A stretch of 13,232 bases of DNA, from assembly GCA_001970855.1 (NCBI GenBank), contig LSSN01000069.1, forward strand, positions 7,596-20,827, in the 5' to 3' direction. The notes beneath the pieces are model-generated. The model was not told where the DNA came from and made no database searches. It saw only the letters and a list, made by a program, of their open reading frames with translations. This document shows, piece after piece, positions 1-8,894 of this stretch (positions within the stretch are counted from its first letter, which is position 1; every line of letters starts with the position of its first letter). A program made the position numbers and the translations under genes. The DNA comes from Smittium culicis. Taxonomy: Eukaryota; Kickxellomycota; Harpellomycetes; Harpellales; Legeriomycetaceae.

Positions 1-188
1 GCAAGTAGAATTTTGAAACTATTTATCGAGTTGGGGATTTACATGATCAAACAAAATGGAATATAGAAAAAAAAATTTTATGAATAACATAATTAAATAC
101 CTGCAAATAATGCATTGGCTTCTAATTTTATATTTTCAGCCTTCTTAATGTTTTCATCGTTTTGAACGTCTGCAGATGAGTTTGGCAT
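1..188 (-). CDS. TPR-domain protein, N-terminal fragment (PP5/Ppt1-like candidate)
   Basis: This is a minus-strand gene that runs off the left edge. Exon 1 is 188..101: ATG with A at -3, then 29 codons plus one base. It ends TTTGCAG|GTATTT, and an intron runs to an AATAG acceptor at 21..19. Exon 2 begins at 18 and restores the frame. The protein starts MPNSSADVQNDENIKKAE. Residues 21-34 plus the exon 2 residues fit TPR helix A (consensus A/G-N-x-L-F-x-x-x-K-F/Y-x-x-A), with the intron inside that helix. The order KKAE, then K-x-x-A-N-x-x-F, resembles the start of protein phosphatase 5/Ppt1, but other TPR co-chaperones (Sgt2, Sti1, FKBP type) begin similarly. Only about 35 residues are visible, so the family is an inference. 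No upstream in-frame ATG was found nearby. Confidence 0.58.
19..100 (-). other. Intron 1 of the TPR gene
   Basis: An 82-nt intron with donor GTATTT (100..95) and acceptor AATAG ending at 19. It contains in-frame stops and is phase 1. Joining at these sites continues the TPR helix A pattern without a gap, which is the main support. No strong CTAAC-type branch site is visible. Confidence 0.5.
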
Positions 189-759
189 TTTAGAAATCAA
201 AGGGGTTTGGGAGTTTGAGTATAATATATAATCGAGGATAAATAAATGGAGAGTATAAGTTAAATATAAACTGTAGATGCTTTTAAGAAAGGTCTTGAGG
301 ATTTGGAGATGAAGCTGTCTAAAAATGGAATAGATTAAAGATTCGTCTTGAAGAATTTGAAATAAACTCTATGCAGGAGTTCTGTATACGAATATTATTT
401 AATATAGAATATACTACGCCTTAATCTATTGATATTTAAAATAGCAGAAATAGGACTAGGCAACAGAGTATAAAGAGAGAAGGATAGTCATATACAAGTT
501 GAATATTCTAATATTGACAAATTCTCAATATTCCTGAATAAATAAAAACATTTTAGCCTCAGCAACTTTTCCTGTCTCTTAGCCAATAGATGCTTTTTTT
601 CTTCAAATCAAAAAAACTTCTAACATAGCGAGCCTATAATAGTTTGCAATCAAAACTGGCCAATGATATACTTAATTTCATCAAATTTTTATTTACACTC
701 TATGAATCATATTATTGGCTTAGACTGAAAGCCCTGAATATGTTTATTCGCCTATTTAT
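189..759. other. Upstream region of the minus-strand TPR gene
   Basis: Gene-free sequence, somewhat less A+T-rich than the block to its right. It should hold the promoter and 5' UTR of the TPR gene read leftward from 188. It contains three CCAAT-type motifs (listed separately) and a poly-T run near 593-600. No reading frame is worth calling. Confidence 0.4.
581..720 (-). promoter_or_regulatory. CCAAT-box cluster upstream of the TPR gene
   Basis: AGCCAATAGATG lies at 581-592, TGGCCAATGATA at 657-668 and ATTGGCT (reverse of AGCCAAT) at 714-720. CCAAT is the site for the HAP2/3/5 (NF-Y) factor in fungi and animals. The first lies about 390 bp upstream of the TPR start, and its 12 bases match the SEC17-upstream GGCCAATAGATG at 11 positions. 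Single CCAAT copies occur by chance in such DNA, so function is inferred from the clustering. Confidence 0.3.
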
Positions 760-2190
760 AAAGCTGACCATTTGAGCTATTTTATCACAATCTGACAATA
801 AATCTCTCACTAATCAAAGAAAATAAATTTATAAACTTTTCCTCAATAATTTTAATTGACAGAAAAAACAGCATAACTCACATAATCAATACAAAACTTT
901 CTTTTTTTTTGTTTGTAGATTTATTCCTTTAGAATTTATACATCCAGTGCTATAAATTGTGTTTTATCCTGAATATATATACTAATTTTAATATAAATCT
1001 TTATATTTTAGCTAAATATTGCTAAAAATACATTAGCAGCCCAGGAAAACTACATTGTAATAAATAACTTGATAAATTTAGTATTGAAGTTTGAGCAGCT
1101 TTATTCGATATAAATTCAGTTATTTTTCGTATTTATATTTCCCAAAATAGAATTTATAAATTGCTATATCAGCGAAGTAAAATATTATGAAATATAATAA
1201 ACAATGACATGATTTTTTATTAATAATTAATAAGATGAAGTAATTTTGAAAATTCTAACTTAATATTCCAAAAATTCAATAAAAGTAATAACTTTACTGG
1301 TAAAAATATAAAAAATCCACATTAAACTCAAAAAAAGACAAGTATTTGTTTATATTCTCACAACACTCGCAAAAAAAAAAAAGAAGAAGCTAGATGTATA
1401 AATATTTACATTTGACGGTGAAAAATTTCAATGCGCTTATTTTAATATGTATTAACTCTTTTTGCGAAAAATTGGTTTGAGTTCATTTAATTATAGATTA
1501 TCCCTAAATAATTTACATGGGAAATTTTTTTTGATGTTTAGCTGAAATTTATATAATAACCGAATTTAAATAAGCTATTTTTTTAAAGTTGTAAAGATTA
1601 AATAGATAAATCAAAAACCTATATATTTTTTTAAATTTAAAGGATATTATTAAAAAATTGTTATCAATGTATAAAATAAATTCGGATTTTAGCTCATCTT
1701 TTAACGATGCACTAGGGGCTCTGTATCCAGATTGGATATATTAGAATAATAGCTGATCTTGATCTAATATTTATTGTAAGCGAAAAATATCAATTTTTAA
1801 TATTTAATTATAATTATGAATCTAAAATAATGGTCGTTAAATATAATAACAGACTTTTTAGGTATATAAACTAAGTATTTTTTGAATTTCTGAATAATAT
1901 AATACAATTTTAAATTATGTTTGTTAGTCGATTTTAAAATATTAAAATCTGTAAATTAATAAATTAATAAATTTTAATATCTACTAGAATTAAATAATTT
2001 CTTTGTGTTTATAATATAAATAAATTTAGTTATAATAGCTGATTTCTACTATATTTGTGATTAAATAGCTCAAATTAAAATTTTATTCAAAAGATGTTTA
2101 TAAAAAAGTTCGGTTATATATATTCTGCATAATTTTACAGCTAATAAACAATTAAATTTTTCGAAACATTAACCCTTACGGAAATATTGA

Positions 2191-2243
2191 AATTTTATTA
2201 TTATTCATTCAGTTTTATTTAATAATAATAATAAATAAAAATT
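2191..2243. repeat. Imperfect A/T hairpin with TAA triplets
   Basis: A left arm of ATT triplets (2191-2205) and a right arm of AAT/AAAT repeats (2221-2243) are separated by 15 bases and can pair with small bulges. It is low-complexity sequence with no known role. Confidence 0.4.
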
Positions 2244-2414
2244 ATAAAGTTATGTTATTTAATATATCTACAACATATAATTAGTAATTTCGGATTTTTT
2301 TAAAAATAGACTAATAAGTGATTTGATTCTTATCAATTCTTTATATATATATGCAATTATAACTTCTGCAGATTATTAAAACGATCAATGGGATATATCA
2401 CTAATATTCCCAAT

Positions 2415-2439
2415 ATTATTGATTATTGATTATTGATTA
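2415..2439. repeat. Heptamer tandem repeat (ATTATTG)3.5
   Basis: Three exact ATTATTG units at 2415-2421, 2422-2428 and 2429-2435, plus ATTA. It is a short microsatellite in the A+T-rich block. Confidence 0.8.
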
Positions 2440-4737
2440 ATTTCAATTATATCAAAAATTCTAATAAATTAGATATAAATAATATTATTTTTATGATATA
2501 AAACAGCGCAAATGGTGCATTATTATAGCTATTATTCATATTCCATGTTTAAAATATTTTTTGAAATTAATATTACAACAAACCGTTGATAGTTAAATTT
2601 AATAATCAAAAATAATTAAACTTAAATTATATATTTTAAATTATTATTTAAATAGTTATAATATTGATTTACTGATAATAAAATTTTAGAGTATTAATGA
2701 ATATTTATAATTTGAATTTAAGAAATAATGAATGATATAATATTACATCAACCATAATAATTATAATAACAAAAAGATTCAAATATATTTGTACTTTGAT
2801 GTATAAGAGTGTTTTATATAAAAATTTTTATACTTTACCCTTATATATTCCTAAGATTTTAAAATTCATAGAATTTTACTATATATAGTGAATAATACGT
2901 TTAATACATGAAAATATGATAATTATATAATTTTTTTACCCCCTTTTTGAATTCAATATAAAAAATAATCGTCATAAATTGTATTATACAAATGCCTTGT
3001 TCAAATTTTAAGATGAATAAAAGTTGTTGAAATAAAATTTGGTTAAATATTATATAAAAATACTGGAATCTTGTGATATCTGAGCACAAATCACAAATAT
3101 TTCATCAATATAATTACATATCATTTTACCTTATTTACTAAAACTCGATAAAAATTCGATATAATGTAAAATAACTTTTAATACCTTAATTTTTTTTAAG
3201 ATGAAATCATAATTTTTGTATTATAATAATTCTAAATTATGTTGCCTTCTCAAAGTCTAACCAATGACATAATTCAGAATATCTTATAATTTAGGTAATA
3301 TTATAGCTTTAATTATATAAATTATAAAATATTTTTATTTTATAATACTTTAATATTAATGTTATCAAATTTTTGCGAATTAAAATTAACAAGACTTAAA
3401 TTATAAAAATGTTTAATTTTTTACCTACCGGATCATTTATGAAATTTAATCATTATGGATGTCATACTTTAACTAAATGATAAATATTGAATCAGATTTT
3501 TAAATTTTGATTTCTTTGTAGAGTGGCGAAAAAATGGTGATAAATAATCCATTATTTAATATAGTGAATTAAATTAAAATGTTATATACAAAATTTTAGT
3601 TATTCATAAAATACGATAAATGATATTCTCAGTTTTTATTCTATAAAAAATTTTTTTATGCAATTAGACTAATATTATTTTTTAAACACGAAAAATCTCT
3701 GGTTTTATTAATGTACATAGGATTTTTAACACATCATTATGAAATTTTATTTAAAGTTCTAGAATAATCACCATGATAATTAAATAAATATAAAATTATC
3801 TAAAAATCGCTTTATAAATAAGATGTGTTAACCATCATTCAAGATCAAAAGTAATTTATATAGTATTTGAAAATATTAAAATTAAACAGATAGAGAAATC
3901 AATATTAGTATAAATTCGAAGAATTATTTATAGTAAATATAAAAATTCCGAGATTTAATAAAATTTTAAAATATAGTAAATAAAAACAGTTAAAACTTGT
4001 AATTAAATTAATAAAGTGGGCTTACTTTACTTAAATTTAATAAAATAGCGTTTAATGATAATAATTTTTTTTCCCAATTATTATTAATCCGTATTAAACT
4101 TTTTATTACTATTACAACAGATGAAAATTTAATAAAAACGACGAAAAAAATTAAAATAAAAATAAAATTAATATTTCAGAACTGATTAAAAAATTCCATA
4201 ATCTAAAATTTAAATTAAACTATTAGGTATGAATTAATAATGAGAAAATTAGAATAAATCTAAAATTTGATAATATCAGTATATGGTAGATTCATTTAAT
4301 AATATTTTTAATTCTGGATTATTTCTTCTATAATCTGTTTAAACCCTGAATATATATAATATTATATTATCTACGTTTTTAAATTAATACAATAGACATA
4401 TTTTATTCAATTATAATATGATATAGGAAATTTAATCTTTAATTATAAATTTATGATATTATTTATTATTGATCGAAAATATTTAAAATGATTTATAAGG
4501 TTAAAATTGTGAATAAAATATTTAATTTTCATATGAAATTAACATTTGAACTATTTTTACTCTAAGTATTTTAGAACTTAGTATAAATTTTAGCCTATTA
4601 TTGCAACGCTACTTTATTTAGAAAAAAATAAGGAAATTCTTTTTTTAAATTAAACCCTAATCGTATAAATTTATAAAATATCTGATTAATCGATAGGATT
4701 AAGATATATAGAATATTAAGATTTAATTTGGATTTTA

Positions 4738-4790
4738 ATAGCAAACAATATAATGCATCTATTGTAAAATTTTACAAAATCGTTTGCTAT
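4738..4790. repeat. Inverted repeat ATAGCAAAC…GTTTGCTAT with internal palindrome
   Basis: Perfect 9-bp inverted arms lie at 4738-4746 and 4782-4790. They enclose a perfect 16-bp palindrome, TTGTAAAATTTTACAA, at 4762-4777. The two centres are offset by about 5 bp. It may be a small hairpin, a footprint of a decayed terminal-inverted-repeat element, or chance in A+T-rich DNA. Confidence 0.45.
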
Positions 4791-6024
4791 ATATTTTTTA
4801 CTTTTATTTACTATTTTTATGAAGCTATAAAATTTTTATTTTAATATCATAAATCTAATTACATATATCACAATCAAAGTAAATTATTTACACAATTTTT
4901 TGAAAATTGATATGGCTGCATTTTAAAAAGTTATTTCGTGATATCTTTGAATAAATTATGAAGCGATTTAAAATTCTGTATACCAATATAAACAAAAATT
5001 TTAAAATCTTAATTAACAGTTAATATTTACTAAAAAATTTTACAAGTTATCATTTTTTCAATAAAAATTTTTTATTTACCAAGCCAATTTTTTTACCCTA
5101 ATTAATTAATTTATTTTTGATTGCCGCATATTTAGTGTAGATATACAAATTGGTGCCAATAATATCAAATGTTGCTATCCAATTCTCAATAGATGTATCA
5201 CGTATTCTTTACCTCAAAAAAAAAAATGAATAGGATGATTGCTTATTTAAATCATAAAATAAATGAATAAAGTGTATGGGAATAATAATATAGAGAAAAT
5301 ATTGCGTTTCATAAGAAAAATGTTATAAAATATAAGACAAAAAATATTGATATCAAGAAATAATTATAGTTATCTAGGTACAAAATTTATATTTTAAAAG
5401 ATTCAAAATTCAAAAATAGGTGTCTAAAATATTCGAAAAAACTCGAATAAATAGATGAATAAGCTCAAATTCTAATCAAATAACTCGTTTTTTAAAAGAT
5501 AAATATAGTAGATGTGTTTATATATTTTCTCATAAATAAATTTATTTAACTTAAGAAGGCAGGTATCTATAATTTTAGAACATATTGTCACTTATGATGA
5601 CGAATCCAAAATAAACAATAAAACTGAACTGTTATAAAAAAAATTTAAATCATTGATATTTTTCGATCATATTTTGAAGATTACTGATATCTATATGTCC
5701 AGAGGTTTTTTAAAAAATATACGGGGGCACTTGAAAATGAGCTGTATTATATAAATTTTAAATATAAATAACTGGATGCAAATAAGTAGTATAAAATAAA
5801 TTTTATTCATAAAGATTTCAAATATATAATCATTATAAAGCGCTTTTAAAAAAATCTAAGCAATAAAAAATATATTTCAATACGCAAGTTTTTAATTGAT
5901 AATACCGTCAATAGATTTGAATCTAATTTCTAGTCATAAATAAGATTCAATATAATACTAGAAACACACGAAAATATTTTTATAGGATCTCAAAAGCTTT
6001 AGGATGAGAGGGGTAGCGTTATTA

Positions 6025-6219
6025 TTAATCCTTTCACGCCCAACACTCTTTAAAACAGCCAATTTTATTATTCGTTTATGATTTATAATACTATTTATTT
6101 TTTGCTATTATTCAACAATTAAGCAAAGGTTGATTGACTCTGAATGAATTTATTTTAATTGAACGCTGTTGGCTATATATGGTGGGTCAAAAATAGCATA
6201 CCGCCCACGAAAGGGTTAA
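6025..6219. mobile_element. piggyBac-type MITE candidate with TTAA duplications
   Basis: TTAA at 6025-6028 and at 6216-6219 flank a 187-bp body (6029-6215). The left end reads TCCTTTCACGCCCAAC. The right end, read inward, is CCCTTTCGTGGGCGG. They share CCTTTC and 9 of the first 15 bases; two of the six mismatches, including the first base, are C/T transitions and three are A/G. A sub-terminal inverted pair (CAGCCAA at 6056-6062, TTGGCT at 6169-6174) adds symmetry. TTAA target duplications and CCCTTT-like ends are typical of the piggyBac superfamily. No transposase is encoded, so it would be non-autonomous. Its ends keep CpGs and are richer in G+C than the surroundings, suggesting younger age. 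Confidence 0.5.
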
Positions 6220-6319
6220 ATGAAATATGTCAGAAGTAATGCAGATAAATTAGTTAGTATAGAGGAATTTTTGTGGAATTTAGTGTATGTTGGAATCAAG
6301 ATGAGGGTACACTATATAA

Positions 6320-6345
6320 TAGTTTATAGCTTTTAAACTAGTGTA
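6320..6345. repeat. Small stem-loop
   Basis: TAGTTTA at 6320-6326 pairs with TAAACTA at 6334-6340 across a 7-base loop. An overlapping pair, TACACTA (6308-6314) and TAGTGTA (6339-6345), could form an alternative stem. It lies just right of the TTAA-flanked element. No function is evident. Confidence 0.35.
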
Positions 6346-6351
6346 GCATAA

Positions 6352-6367
6352 ATATATATATATATAT
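6352..6367. repeat. (AT)8 dinucleotide repeat
   Basis: Eight uninterrupted AT units, a simple microsatellite. Confidence 0.85.
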
Positions 6368-6683
6368 TGGCAAATAAAGTATATAATATATAATCAAAAC
6401 CATAATCAAACAGTAACCTTTTCATTGCATATACGAATAAAATGAAAGATTAGTATGACACAATAGAATAAATTTATTAGGATAATAGTTAACGGTTAAA
6501 GATGGTATGTAAACAAAGTAAAAATCAAAAACAATGTGAACAGTTTTATAAGCAAGTATTTGGAATCTTGCTTCATTTTGAATAATTTTTAATTTTTCTA
6601 AAGACTTGAAATATTTGCATGTGGGAGAGAGCTAAAATAATGAAAGCTATTTCAATAGCTTCAAGAAATTTTTTAAAAAAACA

Positions 6684-7025
6684 TTAATTCACCTGTTTGA
6701 ATGATTGTTTATGAAAATTGCATATTCCGTCATAGAGTGTGATGAATCTCGAATGTATATTTATGAAGTTTATGAAGTAAAACCGTGATTTTATTTTTTT
6801 TGAAATTTTGTCTACTTTTTTATACTGATAGAGTTTATAAAGGTCGGAAACTAATTTATCCTCTGGTCAAAGTGCAACAATCATAGATGCAGGATATTTC
6901 TCAATTTCAATATTCATAATACATATAAATTTATTACTTTCGATATATAGATCATGAATACACTAGAGTAAGCTAAAGAAAGGTTTGGAGCGATATTCAT
7001 TTTAGTAAAGATTTTGGGGCTTAAG
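6684..7025 (-). pseudogene. Possible decayed coding frame, unidentified
   Basis: Read leftward from 7025, one frame of 114 codons is broken only by TAA (7004..7002), TAG (6965..6963) and TGA (6869..6867) before its terminal TAA at 6686..6684. The stretches between look protein-like rather than low-complexity, for example NEYRSKPFFSLL, MNIEIEKYPASMIVAL and PEDKLVSDLYKLYQYKK. All three internal stops could arise by C-to-T change from CAA, CAG and CGA. I do not recognise the family. Open stretches of about 60 codons also occur by chance in several kilobases, so this is weak evidence. Confidence 0.2.
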
Positions 7026-7096
7026 CTAAAGAGAATAAACAACAGCCTTATTTATAAGATTTTATCACTAAAAAAGAAATTTGATAAGCATAAAAT

Positions 7097-7112
7097 ATAG
7101 ATAGATAGATAG
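7097..7112. repeat. (ATAG)4 microsatellite
   Basis: Four perfect ATAG units followed by a degenerate AGAT. It is a simple repeat in intergenic DNA. Confidence 0.8.
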
Positions 7113-7340
7113 AGATGGTAATCCTAACAATCTAGAAATTTAAACATACTAAAAAAACTGTTAAAAAAAGTATAGTGTGGTATTTGTTTATGCTATAATA
7201 GTATTTAAAACTTTGCATTTTGAAATGGATCCCTCATTTACGAATCTACGTTCGAAAAAGAAAATATCATATAAATAAAGACTGAAATGCGTTTTTATTT
7301 TGTATTTCATGCAGCTTTAGATTTAAGCATAGAAAAGAAT

Positions 7341-7514
7341 TTGGCCAATAAGTGATGATAATTCTGACCGCATTGATGGTGGCCAATAGATGATAGTAAT
7401 TTAAGATTAAATAGTAGTTATTGGGTTAGTGGGTGAAGTGAATAATTAAGATAGAGAGGTTATTGGACAATAGGAATGAGGCTGATTAAAGGGATTTTAG
7501 AGGATATGATTGGG
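7341..7514 (+). promoter_or_regulatory. CCAAT-box cluster upstream of SEC17
   Basis: Five CCAAT or ATTGG motifs lie within about 170 bp: TTGGCCAATAA at 7341-7351, GGCCAATAGATG at 7381-7392, ATTGGG at 7420-7425, ATTGG within TATTGGACAATAGG (about 7461-7474), and ATTGGG at 7509-7514. The first two sit in a degenerate direct repeat of period 38 bp (GGCCAATA, then GATGATA-like sequence). HAP2/3/5 (NF-Y) binding is the obvious hypothesis. The cluster lies 200-375 bp upstream of the SEC17 ATG. Confidence 0.4.
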
Positions 7515-7545
7515 TTAAATTAATATCTGAAGGTAAATGGTTAAA

Positions 7546-7561
7546 AAATAAATAAATAAAT
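7546..7561. repeat. (AAAT)4 microsatellite
   Basis: Four consecutive AAAT units between the CCAAT cluster and the SEC17 minisatellite. Confidence 0.8.
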
Positions 7562-7590
7562 GGAATAATAATTAATAGCAACTTAATTTA

Positions 7591-7680
7591 GCAGCTTAGA
7601 AATTGAGTATTTTTGCAGTTTTAGAGATTGAGTATTTTATCAGTTTAGAAATCGAGTATTTTAGCAGTTTAGAATTATAA
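7591..7680 (+). repeat. ~24-bp minisatellite just upstream of SEC17
   Basis: Nearly four head-to-tail copies begin GCAG(T/C)TTAGA and contain GAGTATTTT: 7591-7614 (24 bp), 7615-7640 (26 bp), 7641-7663 (23 bp) and a partial copy at 7664-7680. Copies differ by single substitutions and 1-2 bp indels. The array ends 35 bp before the SEC17 ATG, so it probably lies in the core promoter or 5' UTR and could affect transcription or the leader length. Confidence 0.75.
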
Positions 7681-7715
7681 AACCGAAACTCTGAACTTAC
7701 GGGGCAATAAATAAA

Positions 7716-8894
7716 ATGGCAGAAGCTGAAGCTAAGGATTTATTTCAAAAGGCAAATAAGAAAGCAGAGCAGAAGGGATGGTTTGGGTCCAGAAAATACG
7801 ATGAAGCGGCCGAGCTATATGAAAGAGCTGCAAACCAATTTAAGATAGCCAAAGCCTGTAACTAATTTATCAATTAACCCATTTTAAATCATAGAGACAG
7901 TTTATTTGTTTAATTTTACAACTTTGAAGTTTATATGCTAACTATTGCTTTTAAAATTTCAAATATTTATTTAATTTTTAGGGGCGGATGCAGGAGATTC
8001 CTTCATGAAAGCCGCCGAGATGTATACAAAGGAAAATGAAATCGACGATAGCTCGCAGGCTTATATCTCTGCTAGCAAGTGCTATAAAAAAACAAAGCCC
8101 GAATCGGCAGTAGCTGCTTTAGAAAAAGCAGTTGCCATTCTGATTCAAAAAGGTAGATTTCACGCAGCTGCTGGCCATCAAAAAGACATCGCAAACACTT
8201 ACGAAACCGAACTTCTCGATTTTGAAAAGGCTATGGCTTCTTATGAAATAGCTGCTGAATGGTACTCCTCTGAAGACTCCAACGCGTAAGCGCTTTTTTT
8301 TTCTTTTATATTATAATGCCACTCGTTTTTTTTTTCTTGTACGCTTGAGTATTCTAAAAATGATTATACTGAAGATATCCTACCCGAAATTTTTTCCAAA
8401 ATTGCCACAAGATTCAATTAATATTTATAAAGCTTATATAGATTTGTTTCTGCTAAATCTTGTAAATTTTTTTTAATAGATTGGCTAATAGCTGCTTACT
8501 TAAAGTCGCAACCTTTGCAGCTCAGTTAGGCTACTTTGACAAAGCTATTCAAATATTCGAGAATGTTGCATCAGGAAGTATAGATAACCAGTTGACAAAA
8601 TGGTCGATTAAAGATTACTTTTTCAAAGCTGGACTTTGCTACTTTGCTGCAAATGACCAGATTGGTGCATCGAAAGCTTTAGAAAGATACCAGGAAATGG
8701 ACCCTTCATTTTCAAATACAAGGGAGTGTAAACTTCTTATCAACATTTCAAATGACGTAGCAGAACAGGACTCAGATTCTTTTACTAATCACGTTGCTGA
8801 ATTTGACCAGCTTACTCAGCTAGACTCCTGGAAAACATCGCTTTTACTCAAAACCAAAAAATTATTAACCGACTCTGAAAACGATCTATTGTAA
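7716..8894 (+). CDS. SEC17: Sec17 / alpha-SNAP, SNARE disassembly adaptor (three exons)
   Basis: Exons 7716-7857, 7982-8285 and 8480-8894 encode 286 aa (yeast Sec17 is about 292). SNAP proteins bind assembled SNARE complexes on membranes and recruit the ATPase Sec18/NSF, which unwinds them for reuse after fusion. The protein is TPR-like alpha-helical throughout. Landmarks are GWFGSRKYDEAAELYERAA (21-39) followed by AKAWADAGDSFMKAAEMY (45-62), then YEIAAEWYS near residue 140, KWSIKDYFFKAGLC (189-202) and EFDQLTQLDSWK in the C-terminal third. The chain ends SENDLL, keeping the terminal leucines needed to stimulate NSF. The membrane-contacting loop after residue 20 is short (KGWFGSRK). The start ATG has A at -3 and G at +4 and gives the expected N-terminus. 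The neighbour downstream is on the same strand, 1.08 kb away. Confidence 0.97.
7858..7981 (+). other. SEC17: SEC17 intron 1
   Basis: A 124-nt phase-1 intron with donor GTAACT (7858) and acceptor TTTTTAG (ends 7981). A good branch site, GCTAACT, lies at 7937-7943, about 40 nt from the acceptor. Splicing joins T|GG to make W48 and restores the conserved AKxWxxAGD block; unspliced, the frame hits TAA at once. Confidence 0.95.
8286..8479 (+). other. SEC17: SEC17 intron 2
   Basis: A 194-nt phase-2 intron with donor GTAAGC (8286) and acceptor TTTTAATAG (ends 8479). Splicing makes GC|A (Ala149) and runs YSSEDSNA into LANSCLLKVAT, matching the family with no gap. Two poly-T tracts lie near 8293-8301 and 8327-8336. 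The likely branch region is TGCTAAAT at 8451-8458. A second possible acceptor lies inside (see findings). Confidence 0.95.

Larger units (their letters stand above)
760..6024. other. Gene-free, extremely A+T-rich block
   Basis: About 5.3 kb with no credible coding region on either strand. By eye it is at least four-fifths A+T. Its only longish frame (complement of 2901-3089, 62 codons) is low-complexity I/F/Y/L. I saw no tRNA T-loop-like motif, rRNA or U6-like sequence. It holds short low-complexity tracts and a few small inverted repeats, listed separately. Small islands of higher G+C occur near 1705-1735 and 5698-5745 but do not extend into genes. It could be decayed transposon DNA, a centromere-like A+T block or ordinary intergenic DNA. 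Confidence 0.6.
6220..7340. other. Intergenic region without a supported gene
   Basis: About 1.1 kb between the TTAA-flanked element and the SEC17 upstream region, less A+T-rich than the central block. Besides the doubtful minus-strand frame at 6684-7025 and simple repeats, it holds short chance frames such as a 38-codon one at 6220-6336 (+). No RNA gene was seen. Confidence 0.4.

Noticed and set aside
1667..1744. Plus-strand 25-codon frame with a higher-G+C patch (…DALGALYPDW…)
   Set aside because: It reads like protein but is isolated by stops on both sides, with no convincing splice sites or neighbouring exons.
2169..2181. TTAACCCTTACGG, resembling the right end of the 6025-6219 element
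   Set aside because: No matching inverted partner with TTAA was found nearby. Nine shared bases are too few to call a second element or solo end.
2901..3089. Minus-strand ORF of 62 codons
   Set aside because: Low-complexity I/F/Y/Q sequence in A+T-rich DNA, no recognisable domain and no flanking gene signals. An open frame of this length is expected by chance in several kilobases.
5150..5161. ATTGGTGCCAAT inverted CCAAT pair in the A+T block
   Set aside because: Not near any gene start. Isolated CCAAT copies are expected by chance at this density.
6220..6336. Plus-strand 38-codon frame beginning MKYVRSNADKLVS
   Set aside because: Starts exactly at the edge of the TTAA-flanked element, is short, has no visible splice continuation and no family resemblance.
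7223..7276. Short frame MDPSFTNLRSKKKISYK, considered as a first exon upstream of SEC17
   Set aside because: It ends in TAA without a usable donor in phase, and SEC17 already has a complete N-terminus at 7716.
760..7340. Search for tRNA, 5S, snRNA genes or a CRISPR-like array
   Set aside because: No GTTCRANYC-type T-loop, A/B box pair, U6-like motif or regularly spaced repeat array was seen on either strand by eye.
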